Positions 1-8,263 of a DNA stretch of 64,000 bases are shown one piece after another. The notes under the pieces were generated by a model that saw nothing but the letters and a program-made list of their open reading frames with translations, did no database searches and was not told the DNA's origin. The DNA comes from Aureimonas sp. Leaf427 (GTDB lineage: Bacteria; Pseudomonadota; Alphaproteobacteria; Rhizobiales; Rhizobiaceae). The position numbers and the translations under genes are program-made. Position 1 is the stretch's first letter; each line of letters begins with the position of its first letter. The stretch covers positions 71,542-135,541 of the forward strand of contig NZ_LMQW01000007.1 in NCBI RefSeq assembly GCF_001425485.1, given 5' to 3'.

Positions 1-1332
1 GCGCACCTGCGCACCGTGCTCGCCGACTGCGATCTCATTGTCGGCACGGAGGAGGAGGTGCTGATCGCCTCGGGCGAGAGCGACCTCGTCTCGGCGCTGA
101 GGACGATCCGGGCCCATTCGCAGGCGACCATCGTCCTCAAGCGCGGGCCCATGGGCTGCATCGTCTACGAGGGCGCCATTCCGGCCGACCTCGAAGAGGG
201 CATCGTCGGCCGGGGCTTCCCGATCGAGGTCTACAACGTGCTCGGCGCGGGCGACGCCTTCCTGTCGGGCTTCCTGCGCGGCTGGCTGCGCGGCGAGCCG
301 CATGCGACCTCGGCGACCTGGGCGAATGCCTGCGGTGCCTTCGCCGTCTCGCGCCTCCTCTGCGCGCCGGAAATCCCGACTTGGGCGGAGCTGCAGTTCT
401 TCCTGAAGCACGGCTCCAAGGAACGCGCGCTGCGCAAGGATGCCGCGATCAACCACATCCACTGGGCGACGACCCGGCGCCGGGCGATCCCTGATCTCAT
501 GGCGTTCGCCATCGACCATCGCTCGCAGCTGGAGGATCTGGCGGCCGGCGACGCCGAGCGGCTGAATCGCATTCCCGCCTTCAAGGTCCTGGCGGTCGAG
601 GCGGCCGCCCGGGTGGCCGACAAGCGGCCGGGCTTCGGCATGCTGCTCGACGACAAATACGGCCGCGAGGCCCTGTTCGCCGCCGCGCGCGAGCCGGGCT
701 TCTGGGTCGGCAAGCCGATCGAGCTGCCGGGCTCGCGCCCGCTGCGCTTCGAGTTCAGCCAGGATCTCGGCTCGCGCCTGATCGACTGGCCGGTCGACCA
801 CTGCATCAAGGTCCTGTGCTTCTATCATCCCGACGACCAGAGCGATCTGAAGGCCGAGCAGATCCTGAAGCTGCGCTCGGCCTTCGAGGCCGCGCGCAAG
901 GTCGGGCGCGAAATCCTGATCGAGATCATCGCGGGCAAGAACGGCCCGCTCGGCGCGGACACGATCGCGCGGGCGCTCGGCGAACTCTACGACGAGGGTT
1001 TGACGCCCGACTGGTGGAAGCTGGAGCCGCAGGCGAGCGTGGCCGCCTGGAGGGCGATCGACGCGGTGATCGAGGCGCGCGATCCCTATTGCCGGGGCGT
1101 GCTCCTGCTCGGGCTGGAGGCGCCGGTGGAGGCGCTGCGCCAGGGTTTTGCGGCCGCACGCACCTCGCGCAGCGTACGCGGCTTCGCGGTGGGGCGCACG
1201 ATCTGGGTGGAGGCGGCCCGGCGCTGGTTCGCCGGCGAGATCGACGACGCGGCGGCCGTCGCCGACATGGAGGCGCGGTTTCGCGCGCTCTGCGAGGCCT
1301 GGGTCTCGGCACGGCAGACGATCGCGGCCTGA
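1..1332 (+). CDS. iolC: 5-dehydro-2-deoxygluconokinase with C-terminal DUF2090 domain (5' end outside window)
   Basis: The reading frame is open from base 1, so the true start lies upstream. The first ~130 visible residues are the end of a PfkB-family sugar kinase, with the second signature GAGDAFLSG in which the Asp is the catalytic base. The remaining ~310 residues match the DUF2090 aldolase-like domain that rhizobial IolC proteins carry as a fusion. The kinase phosphorylates 5-dehydro-2-deoxy-D-gluconate in cytoplasmic myo-inositol breakdown. iolD and iolE follow on the same strand, which supports the assignment. The role of the DUF2090 half is not settled by the sequence; a fused aldolase step (IolJ-like) is an inference. 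Confidence 0.9.
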   Translation, partial: AHLRTVLADCDLIVGTEEEVLIASGESDLVSALRTIRAHSQATIVLKRGPMGCIVYEGAIPADLEEGIVGRGFPIEVYNVLGAGDAFLSGFLRGWLRGEPHATSATWANACGAFAVSRLLCAPEIPTWAELQFFLKHGSKERALRKDAAINHIHWATTRRRAIPDLMAFAIDHRSQLEDLAAGDAERLNRIPAFKVLAVEAAARVADKRPGFGMLLDDKYGREALFAAAREPGFWVGKPIELPGSRPLRFEFSQDLGSRLIDWPVDHCIKVLCFYHPDDQSDLKAEQILKLRSAFEAARKVGREILIEIIAGKNGPLGADTIARALGELYDEGLTPDWWKLEPQASVAAWRAIDAVIEARDPYCRGVLLLGLEAPVEALRQGFAAARTSRSVRGFAVGRTIWVEAARRWFAGEIDDAAAVADMEARFRALCEAWVSARQTIAA

Positions 1333-1451
1333 CCGGAACGCCGTCGGCGAGGGCGGGGTTTCTGCGGGCGTGTATGGGAAGGGGCGGGACCGGCCGAAGG
1401 GCCGCCGCCAAAGCGGGTGCGGACGAGGCGGCCGCGGGGAGGATGGATTTC

Positions 1452-3305
1452 ATGACGACGACAGTGGTGCGCCTGACCATGGCGCAGGCCGTGGCGCGGT
1501 TTCTGACGCGGCAGATGACGGTGATCGACGGGGTGAAACAGCCGATCTTCGGCGGCGTCTTCGCGATCTTCGGCCATGGCAACGTCGCGGGCATCGGCGA
1601 GGCGCTGCATGGCGTCCGGGAGGAGATCACGACCTTTCGGGCGCAGAACGAGCAGGGCATGGCGAACGCGGCCGCCGCCTTCGCCAAGGCGAGCTTCCGC
1701 CGCCGCTTCATGGCCTGCACGACCTCGATCGGCCCGGGCGCGCTGAACATGGTGACGTCGGCGGCCATGGCCCATGCCAACCGCCTGCCCATGCTGCTTC
1801 TGCCCGGCGACGTCTTCGCCGGACGGCAGCCCGATCCGGTGCTCCAGCAGGTGGAGGATTTCGGCGACGGGACGGTCTCGGCGACCGACTGCTTCAAGCC
1901 GGTCTCGCGCTATTTCGACCGCATCACGCGCCCCGAGCAGATCGTGCCGGCCCTGCGCCGCGCCATGCAGGTTCTGACCGATCCCGCCGAGTGCGGCCCG
2001 GTCACGCTCGCGCTCTGCCAGGACGTGCAGGCGGAAGCCTACGACTATCCGGAAAGCTTCTTCGCCGAAACGGTCTGGACGCCCCGCCGCGTGCGGCCGG
2101 ACGAGGACGAGCTGGCCGCCGCCATCGCCGCGTTGAAGGCGGCGCGGCGCCCGATCGTCGTCGCCGGGGGTGGCGTTCTCTATTCCGGCGCGGCCGCGGC
2201 GCTGCAAAGCTTCGCCGAGACGCACGGCATTCCCGTCACCGAGACGCATGGCGGCAAGTCATCGATGCCCCATTCCCATCCGCTGAACATGGGCGCGGTC
2301 GGCGTCACCGGCTCGTCCGCGTCGAACGCGCTCGCCACCGAGGCCGATCTCGTGCTCGCCGTCGGCACGCGGCTCGCCGATTTCACCACCGGCTCCTGGG
2401 CGCTCTTCCAGGATGCGGGCCTGAAGCTCGTCGGGCTGAACGTCCAGCCCTTCGACGCGGGCAAGCACGATGCGCTGGCGCTCGTGGCGGATGCGGCGGT
2501 CGGCATCGAGGCGCTGTCGGCCGGGCTCGGCGGGCACAGGGTCGATGCGGCCTGGACCGACAAGGCCAAGGCCGCAAAGGCCGAGTGGATGAAGGCCACC
2601 GAGGCCGCGATCGCGCCGACCAACGCGCCGCTGCCGACGGACGCGCAGGTGATCGGCGCGGTGCATCGCGCGCGCAATTCGCCCGACACCGTGCTCGTCT
2701 GCGCCGCCGGCGGGTTGCCGGGCGAGCTGCACAAGCTCTGGCAGGCCGAGGCGCCCGGCGGCTACCACATGGAATACGGCTTCTCGACCATGGGCTACGA
2801 GGTCGCCGGCGGCTTCGGCGTCAAGCTCGCGCGCCCGGAGGCGGACGTCATCGTGATGGTCGGCGACGGGTCCTACATGATGCTGAACTCGGAGATCTAC
2901 TCCTCGGTCATGGCGGGCGCGCGCTTCACCATCGTCCTTCTCGACAATGGCGGCTATGCCTGCATCAACCGGCTGCAGATGGCCTGCGGCGGCGCCAACT
3001 TCAACAACATGCTGGCCGACAGCCATCATGTCGACCTGCCCAAGATCGACTTCGCCGCCCATGCGAAGGCCATGGGCGCCGCGACGCGCAAGGTCGCCTC
3101 GATCGCCGAGCTGGAACGGGCGCTCGTGGAGATGAAGGACGAGCCGCGCACCGTCCTCATCGAGATCGACACCGACCACCTCGCCACCACCGAGGCCGGC
3201 GGCCATTGGTGGGACGTCGCGGTGCCCGAGGTCTCCGAGCGCGAACAGGTGCTCGAAGCGCGGCGCGGCTACGAGAAGGCGCGGGCCGCCCAGCGCATCG
3301 GATGA
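1452..3305 (+). CDS. iolD: 3D-(3,5/4)-trihydroxycyclohexane-1,2-dione hydrolase
   Basis: A 617-residue thiamine-diphosphate enzyme of the acetolactate-synthase fold, which opens the ring of 3D-trihydroxycyclohexane-1,2-dione in inositol catabolism. The C-terminal ThDP site is visible as the GDGSYMM motif, followed ~25 residues later by LLDNGGY. The N-terminal glutamate region ([10 protein letters not shown]) is also present. ATG 1452 is preferred over the in-frame ATG at 1443 because GGGGAGGA at 1436-1443 lies 8 bases before 1452 but abuts 1443. Length agrees with IolD proteins (about 610-640). It starts 119 bp after iolC and is probably in the same operon. Confidence 0.95.
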   Translation: MTTTVVRLTMAQAVARFLTRQMTVIDGVKQPIFGGVFAIFGHGNVAGIGEALHGVREEITTFRAQNEQGMANAAAAFAKASFRRRFMACTTSIGPGALNMVTSAAMAHANRLPMLLLPGDVFAGRQPDPVLQQVEDFGDGTVSATDCFKPVSRYFDRITRPEQIVPALRRAMQVLTDPAECGPVTLALCQDVQAEAYDYPESFFAETVWTPRRVRPDEDELAAAIAALKAARRPIVVAGGGVLYSGAAAALQSFAETHGIPVTETHGGKSSMPHSHPLNMGAVGVTGSSASNALATEADLVLAVGTRLADFTTGSWALFQDAGLKLVGLNVQPFDAGKHDALALVADAAVGIEALSAGLGGHRVDAAWTDKAKAAKAEWMKATEAAIAPTNAPLPTDAQVIGAVHRARNSPDTVLVCAAGGLPGELHKLWQAEAPGGYHMEYGFSTMGYEVAGGFGVKLARPEADVIVMVGDGSYMMLNSEIYSSVMAGARFTIVLLDNGGYACINRLQMACGGANFNNMLADSHHVDLPKIDFAAHAKAMGAATRKVASIAELERALVEMKDEPRTVLIEIDTDHLATTEAGGHWWDVAVPEVSEREQVLEARRGYEKARAAQRIG

Positions 3306-3310
3306 CAAAA

Positions 3311-3455
3311 CCCGGCGCCACTCTTCTTCCAATGAGGGAGAAGGTGGCGCGATCAGCCGGATGAGGGGGCGCCGCGGAGCGGCAACCTGCCATGCGCTGC
3401 GGCCGTCCCCCTCATCGCCTGCCGGCACTTCTCCCCGTGGGGGAGAAGAACGCGG
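3311..3455. repeat. RIME-like palindromic intergenic repeat between iolD and iolE
   Basis: The iolD-iolE gap holds two inverted modules. A left module at about 3331-3367 (GGAGAAGGTGGCGC..CCGGATGAGGGG) and a right module at about 3407-3448 (CCCCCTCATCGCCTGCCGGC) are near reverse complements. Each outer end folds on itself, most clearly CTTCTCCCC-GT-GGGGGAGAAG near 3428-3448. This layout and wording resemble the Rhizobium intergenic mosaic elements (RIME) known from rhizobial genomes. No coding capacity is seen. Placed inside an operon, it may affect mRNA stability of iolE. Confidence 0.7.
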
Positions 3456-3507
3456 CGTTACCGTCTCACCCCTCTTCTTTCTTCTCCCTGTTTTCGAAGG
3501 TGACCGC

Positions 3508-4410
3508 ATGATCCGCTACGGCACGAACCCCATCGCCTGGACCAATGACGACGATTTCTCCATCGGCGGCCATCTCACGCTGGAGGACTGCCTGTCCGAC
3601 TGCCGGACGATCGGCTTCGACGGCATCGAGAAGGGCCATCTCATGCCCGCCGATCCCGAGGCGCTGAAGGTCAAGCTCGCCGAATACGGTCTCGTCTTCG
3701 TCTCCGGCTGGCATTCGACCAATCTTCTCGTCAACGACATCGAGACCGAGAAGGCCGCGATCCAGCCCCATCTCGATCTCCTCGCCGCCAACGGCTCCAA
3801 GGTCTGCATCGTCTGCGAGTGCTCCAACACGATCCATGGCGACGACACCAAGGCCGTGCTGCGCGACCGGCCGAAGCTGAGCCCCGAGCAATTCGCCGAG
3901 TTCGGCGCCAAGCTCGAACAGCTCGCCGCCTACTGCGCCATCCAGGACATCGCGCTCGTCTACCACCACCACATGGGCTCGATCGTGCAGACAGGCGAGG
4001 AGATCGATCTCCTGATGGCGAACACGGGACCGGCGACCAAGCTCCTGCTCGACACCGGCCATGCCTGGTTCGGCGGCTCGGACCCCGCCGAGGTCGCGCG
4101 CAAGCACATGGGCCGCGTGCGGCACATTCACTGCAAGAACGTGCGCCCCGAGATCGCCAGCCAAGTCGAGGCGGAGAACCTCTCCTTCCTCGAAGGCGTG
4201 CGCCGCGGCGTCTTCACCGTGCCCGGCGATACCGAGGGTGCCGTCGATTTCCCGGCCGTCCTCGAGATCGCCGCCGAGCACGGCTACGAGGGCTGGCTGG
4301 TCATCGAGGCCGAGCAGGATTCCGCCGTCCGCAACCCGCTGGAGTACCAGACCCTCGGCCACACCTCGCTGAGGCGCTTCGCCCGGGAAGCCGGGCTCGA
4401 TCGGGGCTGA
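3508..4410 (+). CDS. iolE: myo-inosose-2 dehydratase
   Basis: A 300-residue TIM-barrel protein of the xylose-isomerase-like AP endonuclease 2 family; IolE dehydrates 2-keto-myo-inositol to the trihydroxycyclohexanedione substrate of IolD. Recognisable segments are the N-terminus [26 protein letters not shown] in the middle, and the metal-site region [10 protein letters not shown] and [12 protein letters not shown] 3508 gives the family length, and GAAGGTGA lies just upstream. iolB, which often follows iolE in rhizobia, is not present downstream: the next gene is rsgA. Confidence 0.95.
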   Translation: MIRYGTNPIAWTNDDDFSIGGHLTLEDCLSDCRTIGFDGIEKGHLMPADPEALKVKLAEYGLVFVSGWHSTNLLVNDIETEKAAIQPHLDLLAANGSKVCIVCECSNTIHGDDTKAVLRDRPKLSPEQFAEFGAKLEQLAAYCAIQDIALVYHHHMGSIVQTGEEIDLLMANTGPATKLLLDTGHAWFGGSDPAEVARKHMGRVRHIHCKNVRPEIASQVEAENLSFLEGVRRGVFTVPGDTEGAVDFPAVLEIAAEHGYEGWLVIEAEQDSAVRNPLEYQTLGHTSLRRFAREAGLDRG

Positions 4411-4425
4411 GCGAGGCGCGCGGTC

Positions 4426-4499
4426 TCGGCCGCGGGGAGCGCGGCCGATCGGCTGATATCGCGGTCCCGTCCCGCCCTTGCCGGGTGCGGGGCCGCGAT
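4426..4499. terminator. two GC-rich hairpins between iolE and rsgA
   Basis: An 8-bp perfect stem (TCGGCCGC 4426-4433 with GCGGCCGA 4441-4448) is followed by a 12-bp stem with one G-T wobble (4458-4469 with 4488-4499). There is no T-tract, so intrinsic termination is doubtful. They could protect the iol transcript end or lie in the rsgA leader. Confidence 0.35.
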
Positions 4500-4579
4500 C
4501 CATGTCGTCATCGGGGTTTGCGTTGCGCTATAGGGGGCTCGGCGAGCCTTGCGCCATCCCGCTGAACAGGACGCTCCCG

Positions 4580-5593
4580 ATGGACCCCGACGATCATTCC
4601 CGGCGCCTCGCCGATCTCGGCTGGTCGCCCTTCTTCGCCGAGCAGATCGGGCCGGAGGAGGACGGCACGCTCCCCGCGCGGATCACCTCGGTGCACCGGG
4701 CGCGCGTCGCGGCCCTCACGGCGGAAGGGCCGGTCGAGCCGGTCCTGGCGCATCAGGCTCGGACCAGCGAATTCGCCGTCGGGGACTTCGTGCTCCTGGA
4801 GGCGGAGACGCACCTGATCCTGCGCCGTCTCGACCGCCGGTCGGTGGTGGAGCGGCGGGTCGTCGGCTCGACCATACCGCAGCTCGCCGGCGCCAATATC
4901 GACACGCTCTTCATCGTGACCTCCTGCAATGCCGACTTCAACCCGGCGCGCCTGGAGCGCTATCTGGCGCTCGCCAACCAGGCGGAGACGGTGCCGGTCA
5001 TTCTCCTGACCAAGGCCGACCTCACCGACGACGTCGCCTCCTACCAGAGCGCGGCGCGCGCGCTGCAGCGGGGGCTGGAGGTCGTCACGCTTCATCCCAA
5101 ATCCGACCGCTCGATCCTCGATCTCGCCCCGTGGTGCGGCGCCGGGCGGACCGTGGCGCTCGTCGGCTCGTCCGGCGTCGGCAAGTCCACGCTCGTCAAC
5201 ACGCTGCTCGGCGGCGAGGGCGCGCCGCAGGAGACCGGCGCCATTCGCGAGCAGGACGCCAAGGGCCGCCACACGACGACGGCGCGCTCGCTGCACAGGA
5301 TGGCGGGCGGCGGCTGGATCATCGACACGCCCGGCATGCGCAGCCTGCAGGTCAGCGAGGTCGGCGAGGGTCTCGACACGCTCTTCGCGGAGATCACCGA
5401 GCTCGCCCCGCTCTGCCGTTTCCGCGACTGCACCCATGCGCACGAGCCGGGCTGCGCGGTGCAGGCGGCGGTGGCGGACGGGCGGGTCGACCCGCTGCGT
5501 CTGGAGCGCTGGCGCAAGCTGCGCGCGGAAAACGCCGCCAATGCCGCGCCGAAGACCAAAAGCCCCGGCGCGGGACATCGCCGGAAGCGTTGA
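4580..5593 (+). CDS. rsgA: ribosome small subunit-dependent GTPase A
   Basis: A 337-residue circularly permuted GTPase that acts in late 30S ribosomal subunit maturation. The order of motifs is diagnostic: TKAD (G4) at residues 144-147 comes before the P-loop GSSGVGKS at 196-203 and DTPGM (G3) at 249-253. An N-terminal OB-fold precedes them. A C-terminal zinc knuckle follows with Cys279, Cys284, His286 and Cys292. ATG 4580 is chosen because it gives the usual length. An upstream in-frame ATG at 4502 region would add about 26 residues with no family match. It converges on the ABC transporter genes with a 23-bp gap. Confidence 0.95.
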   Translation: MDPDDHSRRLADLGWSPFFAEQIGPEEDGTLPARITSVHRARVAALTAEGPVEPVLAHQARTSEFAVGDFVLLEAETHLILRRLDRRSVVERRVVGSTIPQLAGANIDTLFIVTSCNADFNPARLERYLALANQAETVPVILLTKADLTDDVASYQSAARALQRGLEVVTLHPKSDRSILDLAPWCGAGRTVALVGSSGVGKSTLVNTLLGGEGAPQETGAIREQDAKGRHTTTARSLHRMAGGGWIIDTPGMRSLQVSEVGEGLDTLFAEITELAPLCRFRDCTHAHEPGCAVQAAVADGRVDPLRLERWRKLRAENAANAAPKTKSPGAGHRRKR

Positions 5594-5616
5594 TCTCGAC
5601 CGCAGGCTCGTCGGTA

Positions 5617-6384
5617 TCAGACCGGAATCGAGGCCGTGTCGCCGCCCGTCAGGGTGCGCACGAAGCGCGACGTGCGCGGATCGGACGGCGCGCGCAGGAC
5701 CGCCTCGGGCGGGCCTTCCTCCACGATGTCGCCGCCCTGGAGAAAGGCGACGTGGTGCGAGATGCGGCCGGCGAGGCGCAGGTCGTGCGTCGCCATGAGC
5801 ATGGTCATTCCGCCCTCGGCAAGCTTGCTCAGGACCTCGACCACCTCCGTCGCGAGTTCCGGATCGAGGGCCGATGTCGGCTCGTCGCAGAGGAGCAGCT
5901 TCGGCGAGGCCGCGATGGCGCGCGCGATCGCCACGCGCTGCTGCTGGCCGCCCGAGAGCGTGGCGGGATAGGCATTCGCCTTTTCGGCCATGCCGACGAG
6001 GCCGAGAAGCTCCTCGGCCCGGGCGCGCGCCTTCTCGGCCGGCCATTTCAGGACGGTGAGGAGCCCTTCCTGGACATTGTCGACGACCGAGCGGTGGGGG
6101 AAGAGCTGGAAGTTCTGGAAGACCATGCCTGTGCTCCGGCGCACCGCGAGGACGTCGCGCTGGACGAGGCGGCGGCCGGGCTCGAAGGTCACGGCGAGAT
6201 CGCCGAGCTCCAGCCGTCCCGATTCCGGCACTTCCAGAAGGTTGACGCAGCGCAGGAGCGTGCTCTTGCCGCCGCCGGACGGGCCGATCAGCGCGGTGAC
6301 GCGGCCCTCGGCGATGGTGAGGTCCACCCCGTTCAGGACCGTGTTCGTCCCGAAGGTCTTGCGGATGCCGGAGAGGCGGATCAC
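5617..6384 (-). CDS. amino acid (cystine-type) ABC transporter ATP-binding protein
   Basis: A 255-residue ABC ATPase of the GlnQ/HisP class, with Walker A GPSGGGKST, signature [14 protein letters not shown] and Walker B LLLCDEPTSALDPE. It powers the import system whose permease and binding protein lie just upstream on the same strand. Translation begins at GTG 6384, overlapping the permease stop in a GTGA arrangement, which signals coupled translation. Substrate is inferred from the binding protein (7164-7928), which resembles E. coli FliY/TcyJ; the partner would correspond to TcyN. Confidence 0.9.
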   Translation of the reverse strand: MIRLSGIRKTFGTNTVLNGVDLTIAEGRVTALIGPSGGGKSTLLRCVNLLEVPESGRLELGDLAVTFEPGRRLVQRDVLAVRRSTGMVFQNFQLFPHRSVVDNVQEGLLTVLKWPAEKARARAEELLGLVGMAEKANAYPATLSGGQQQRVAIARAIAASPKLLLCDEPTSALDPELATEVVEVLSKLAEGGMTMLMATHDLRLAGRISHHVAFLQGGDIVEEGPPEAVLRAPSDPRTSRFVRTLTGGDTASIPV

Positions 6385-7061
6385 GAGCGGCTCTCCAGAT
6401 AGCCGCCATAGGTGGCGAAGTGGCGCTCCAGACGGCTCTGCAGGGCCGAGAGGACGGAGGAGAAGACGAGATAGAGGAGCGCGGCCTCGATATAGAGGAT
6501 CAGCGGCTCGTAGGTGGCGGCGACGATGCGCTGCGCCTGCTGGAACAGCTCGGGCACGGTGATGGCGGCGGCGAGCGAGGTGTCCTTCACCAGCGAGATG
6601 AAGGAGTTCGACAGAGGCGGGACGGCGACGCGGATCGCCTGCGGCACGATCGTGCGCGTCATCGCCTGCCGGCGCGTCATGCCGATCGAGGCGGCCGCCT
6701 CCCACTGCCCCTTGGGGATGGCCGAGAGGGCCGAGCGGATGATCTCGGACGTGTAGGCGCCGACGCTGAGCGAGAAGCCGATCAGCGCGGCGGGAAAGGC
6801 GTCGATCAGGATGCCCAGACTCGGCAGGCCGTAGAAGATGACGAAGAGCTGCACGAGAAGCGGCGTGCCGCGGATGAACCAGACGTAGAACCGCGCGACG
6901 GCGGCGATCGGCCAGGGCGCGAAGAGGCGCAGGACCGCCACGCCGAAGCCGATCGACAGGCCGAACAGGAAGGACAGGAGCGCCAACGGCACCGTGAAGA
7001 CCAGCCCCGCCCGCAGGAGCGGCCAGAGCGAATCCAGCATCAGTTGCAGGGTGGGGTTCAA
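6381..7061 (-). CDS. amino acid (cystine-type) ABC transporter permease
   Basis: A 226-residue inner-membrane permease of the HisM/GlnP family. Several hydrophobic segments are visible, with the cytoplasmic EAA loop near residues 140-160 (SIGMTRRQAMTRTIVPQAIR) that docks to the ATPase. Its stop codon overlaps the GTG start of the ATPase gene. A single permease gene suggests a homodimeric pore, as in the E. coli cystine importer (TcyL). Confidence 0.9.
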   Translation of the reverse strand: MNPTLQLMLDSLWPLLRAGLVFTVPLALLSFLFGLSIGFGVAVLRLFAPWPIAAVARFYVWFIRGTPLLVQLFVIFYGLPSLGILIDAFPAALIGFSLSVGAYTSEIIRSALSAIPKGQWEAAASIGMTRRQAMTRTIVPQAIRVAVPPLSNSFISLVKDTSLAAAITVPELFQQAQRIVAATYEPLILYIEAALLYLVFSSVLSALQSRLERHFATYGGYLESRS

Positions 7062-7106
7062 GATGGTCCGATCCGGTCAGGAGGCGAGGGGCGTGCCGGC
7101 CCCACA

Positions 7107-7127
7107 CCTTCGAATAAAGGGCGAAGG
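7107..7127. other. short hairpin between binding-protein and permease genes
   Basis: CCTTCG (7107-7112) pairs with CGAAGG (7122-7127) in the 102-bp gap between the binding-protein stop and the permease start. A 13-bp direct repeat (GCCAGCCCCGCTC at 7137-7149 and 7153-7165) lies beside it. It could set the ratio of binding protein to permease; the stem is short and evidence is weak. Confidence 0.3.
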
Positions 7128-7163
7128 CGCCGTCGCGCCAGCCCCGCTCCGTGCCAGCCCCGC

Positions 7164-7928
7164 TCAGCGCGAGACGTCGGCGCCGAAATACTTCTGCGAG
7201 ATCGTCTCGTAGGTGCCGTCGGCCTTCAGCTCGGCCAGGGCCTTGTTGATGGCGGCGACGAGATCGGGATTGTCCTTCTGGACGATGATGCCGGAGGCGG
7301 AGGCGTCGTCCTGCGCAGCGACGATCGCCACGGGCGCATCGGGCTTCTGCTTGTGGAAGTCGAGGAAGGACAGATTGTCGTTGATGGTCGCGTCCGCGCG
7401 GCCGGTGAGGACCAGCTGGATCGACTGGTCGAAGCCTTCCGTGCCCACCAGCTCGGCGCCCGCGGCTTCCGCGATCTTGCCGTAGTTCGAGGTCAGCGAC
7501 TGGGCCGCCCGCTTGCCCTTCAGATCGGCGAAGGACTTGATCTCGGCATTGCCCTCCTTGACGATCAGAACGGCCTTGGACACGATGTAGGGATCGGAGA
7601 AGTCGAAGCGGGCCTTGCGCTCCTCGGTGATGCCGACCTGGTTGATGACCGCGTCGTAGCGGTTGGCTGCGAGGCCCGCGATCAGCCCGTCCCACTTGCC
7701 CTCCACGAAGACCGGCTCGACGCCGAGACGCTTGGCGACCTCGCGGCCGATCTCGACGTCGAACCCGACGAGGGCGCCCGACGGATCGTGGTAGGTGAAG
7801 GGTGCATAGGTGCCTTCGGTCCCGATGCGGAAGGTCTTGGCGGCCTGGATATCGGCAAGGCTGCCGGCCGACGCCGCGCCGGCGAGGCCGGCCAGGATCG
7901 CAACGGTCGCAAGTGCACGCTTCATCAT
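7164..7928 (-). CDS. amino acid ABC transporter substrate-binding protein, cystine (FliY/TcyJ)-like
   Basis: A 254-residue periplasmic binding protein (SBP_bac_3) with a signal peptide ending near ...AGAASAGS (about residue 22). Several stretches closely follow E. coli FliY, for example RIGTEGTYAPFTYHD at the mature N-terminus and AAQSLTSNYGKIAEAAGA in the middle, so L-cystine or a related thiol amino acid is the likely ligand. It is the first gene of a three-gene leftward operon. Three 15-bp direct repeats lie just upstream of the start (7962-8006). Confidence 0.9.
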   Translation of the reverse strand: MMKRALATVAILAGLAGAASAGSLADIQAAKTFRIGTEGTYAPFTYHDPSGALVGFDVEIGREVAKRLGVEPVFVEGKWDGLIAGLAANRYDAVINQVGITEERKARFDFSDPYIVSKAVLIVKEGNAEIKSFADLKGKRAAQSLTSNYGKIAEAAGAELVGTEGFDQSIQLVLTGRADATINDNLSFLDFHKQKPDAPVAIVAAQDDASASGIIVQKDNPDLVAAINKALAELKADGTYETISQKYFGADVSR

Positions 7929-7961
7929 GTTTCGTCCTTCGGATCCGACGGTCTGGTGGTG

Positions 7962-8006
7962 CCGTCAAGAATGGGCCCGTCAAGAATGGCCCCGTCAAGA
8001 ATGGGA
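7962..8006 (-). promoter_or_regulatory. three tandem 15-bp repeats upstream of the cystine-type SBP gene
   Basis: The unit CCGTCAAGAATGG plus two variable bases starts at 7962, 7977 and 7992. Read on the minus strand each unit contains TTCTTGACGG, including a -35-like TTGACG. They lie 34-78 bp before the SBP start, suitable for a regulator array or a repeated -35 element. The rest of the gap 7929-8263 shows no gene I can support. Confidence 0.5.
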
Positions 8007-8263
8007 AGGCGCGAGGATCATCTCAAGGAACGCATTTCCGTCCTTGCCATGGATCGAGGATGTTCCATCCGGGGCCCGGTTCCGCGCGGACGTCGAGCGG
8101 GGGTGGAAACGGTTCGGAGAGCAACATGCGGGAAGGTTGGGGATAGGGCCCCGTCGCCTCGCCGGATCGAGGAACAACCATGACAGGTGGATGACGTCCC
8201 GCTTGCACTCGATCGGCGTTCATCGTCCAGTGCGCCGGTCGAGCCATCCGTCGATCGGTGCCC

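Noticed and set aside
7995-8177. 60-codon minus-strand frame upstream of the cystine-type SBP gene
   Set aside because: Pro/Arg/Ser-rich with no ribosome-binding site or domain features, and it ends in the iteron region.
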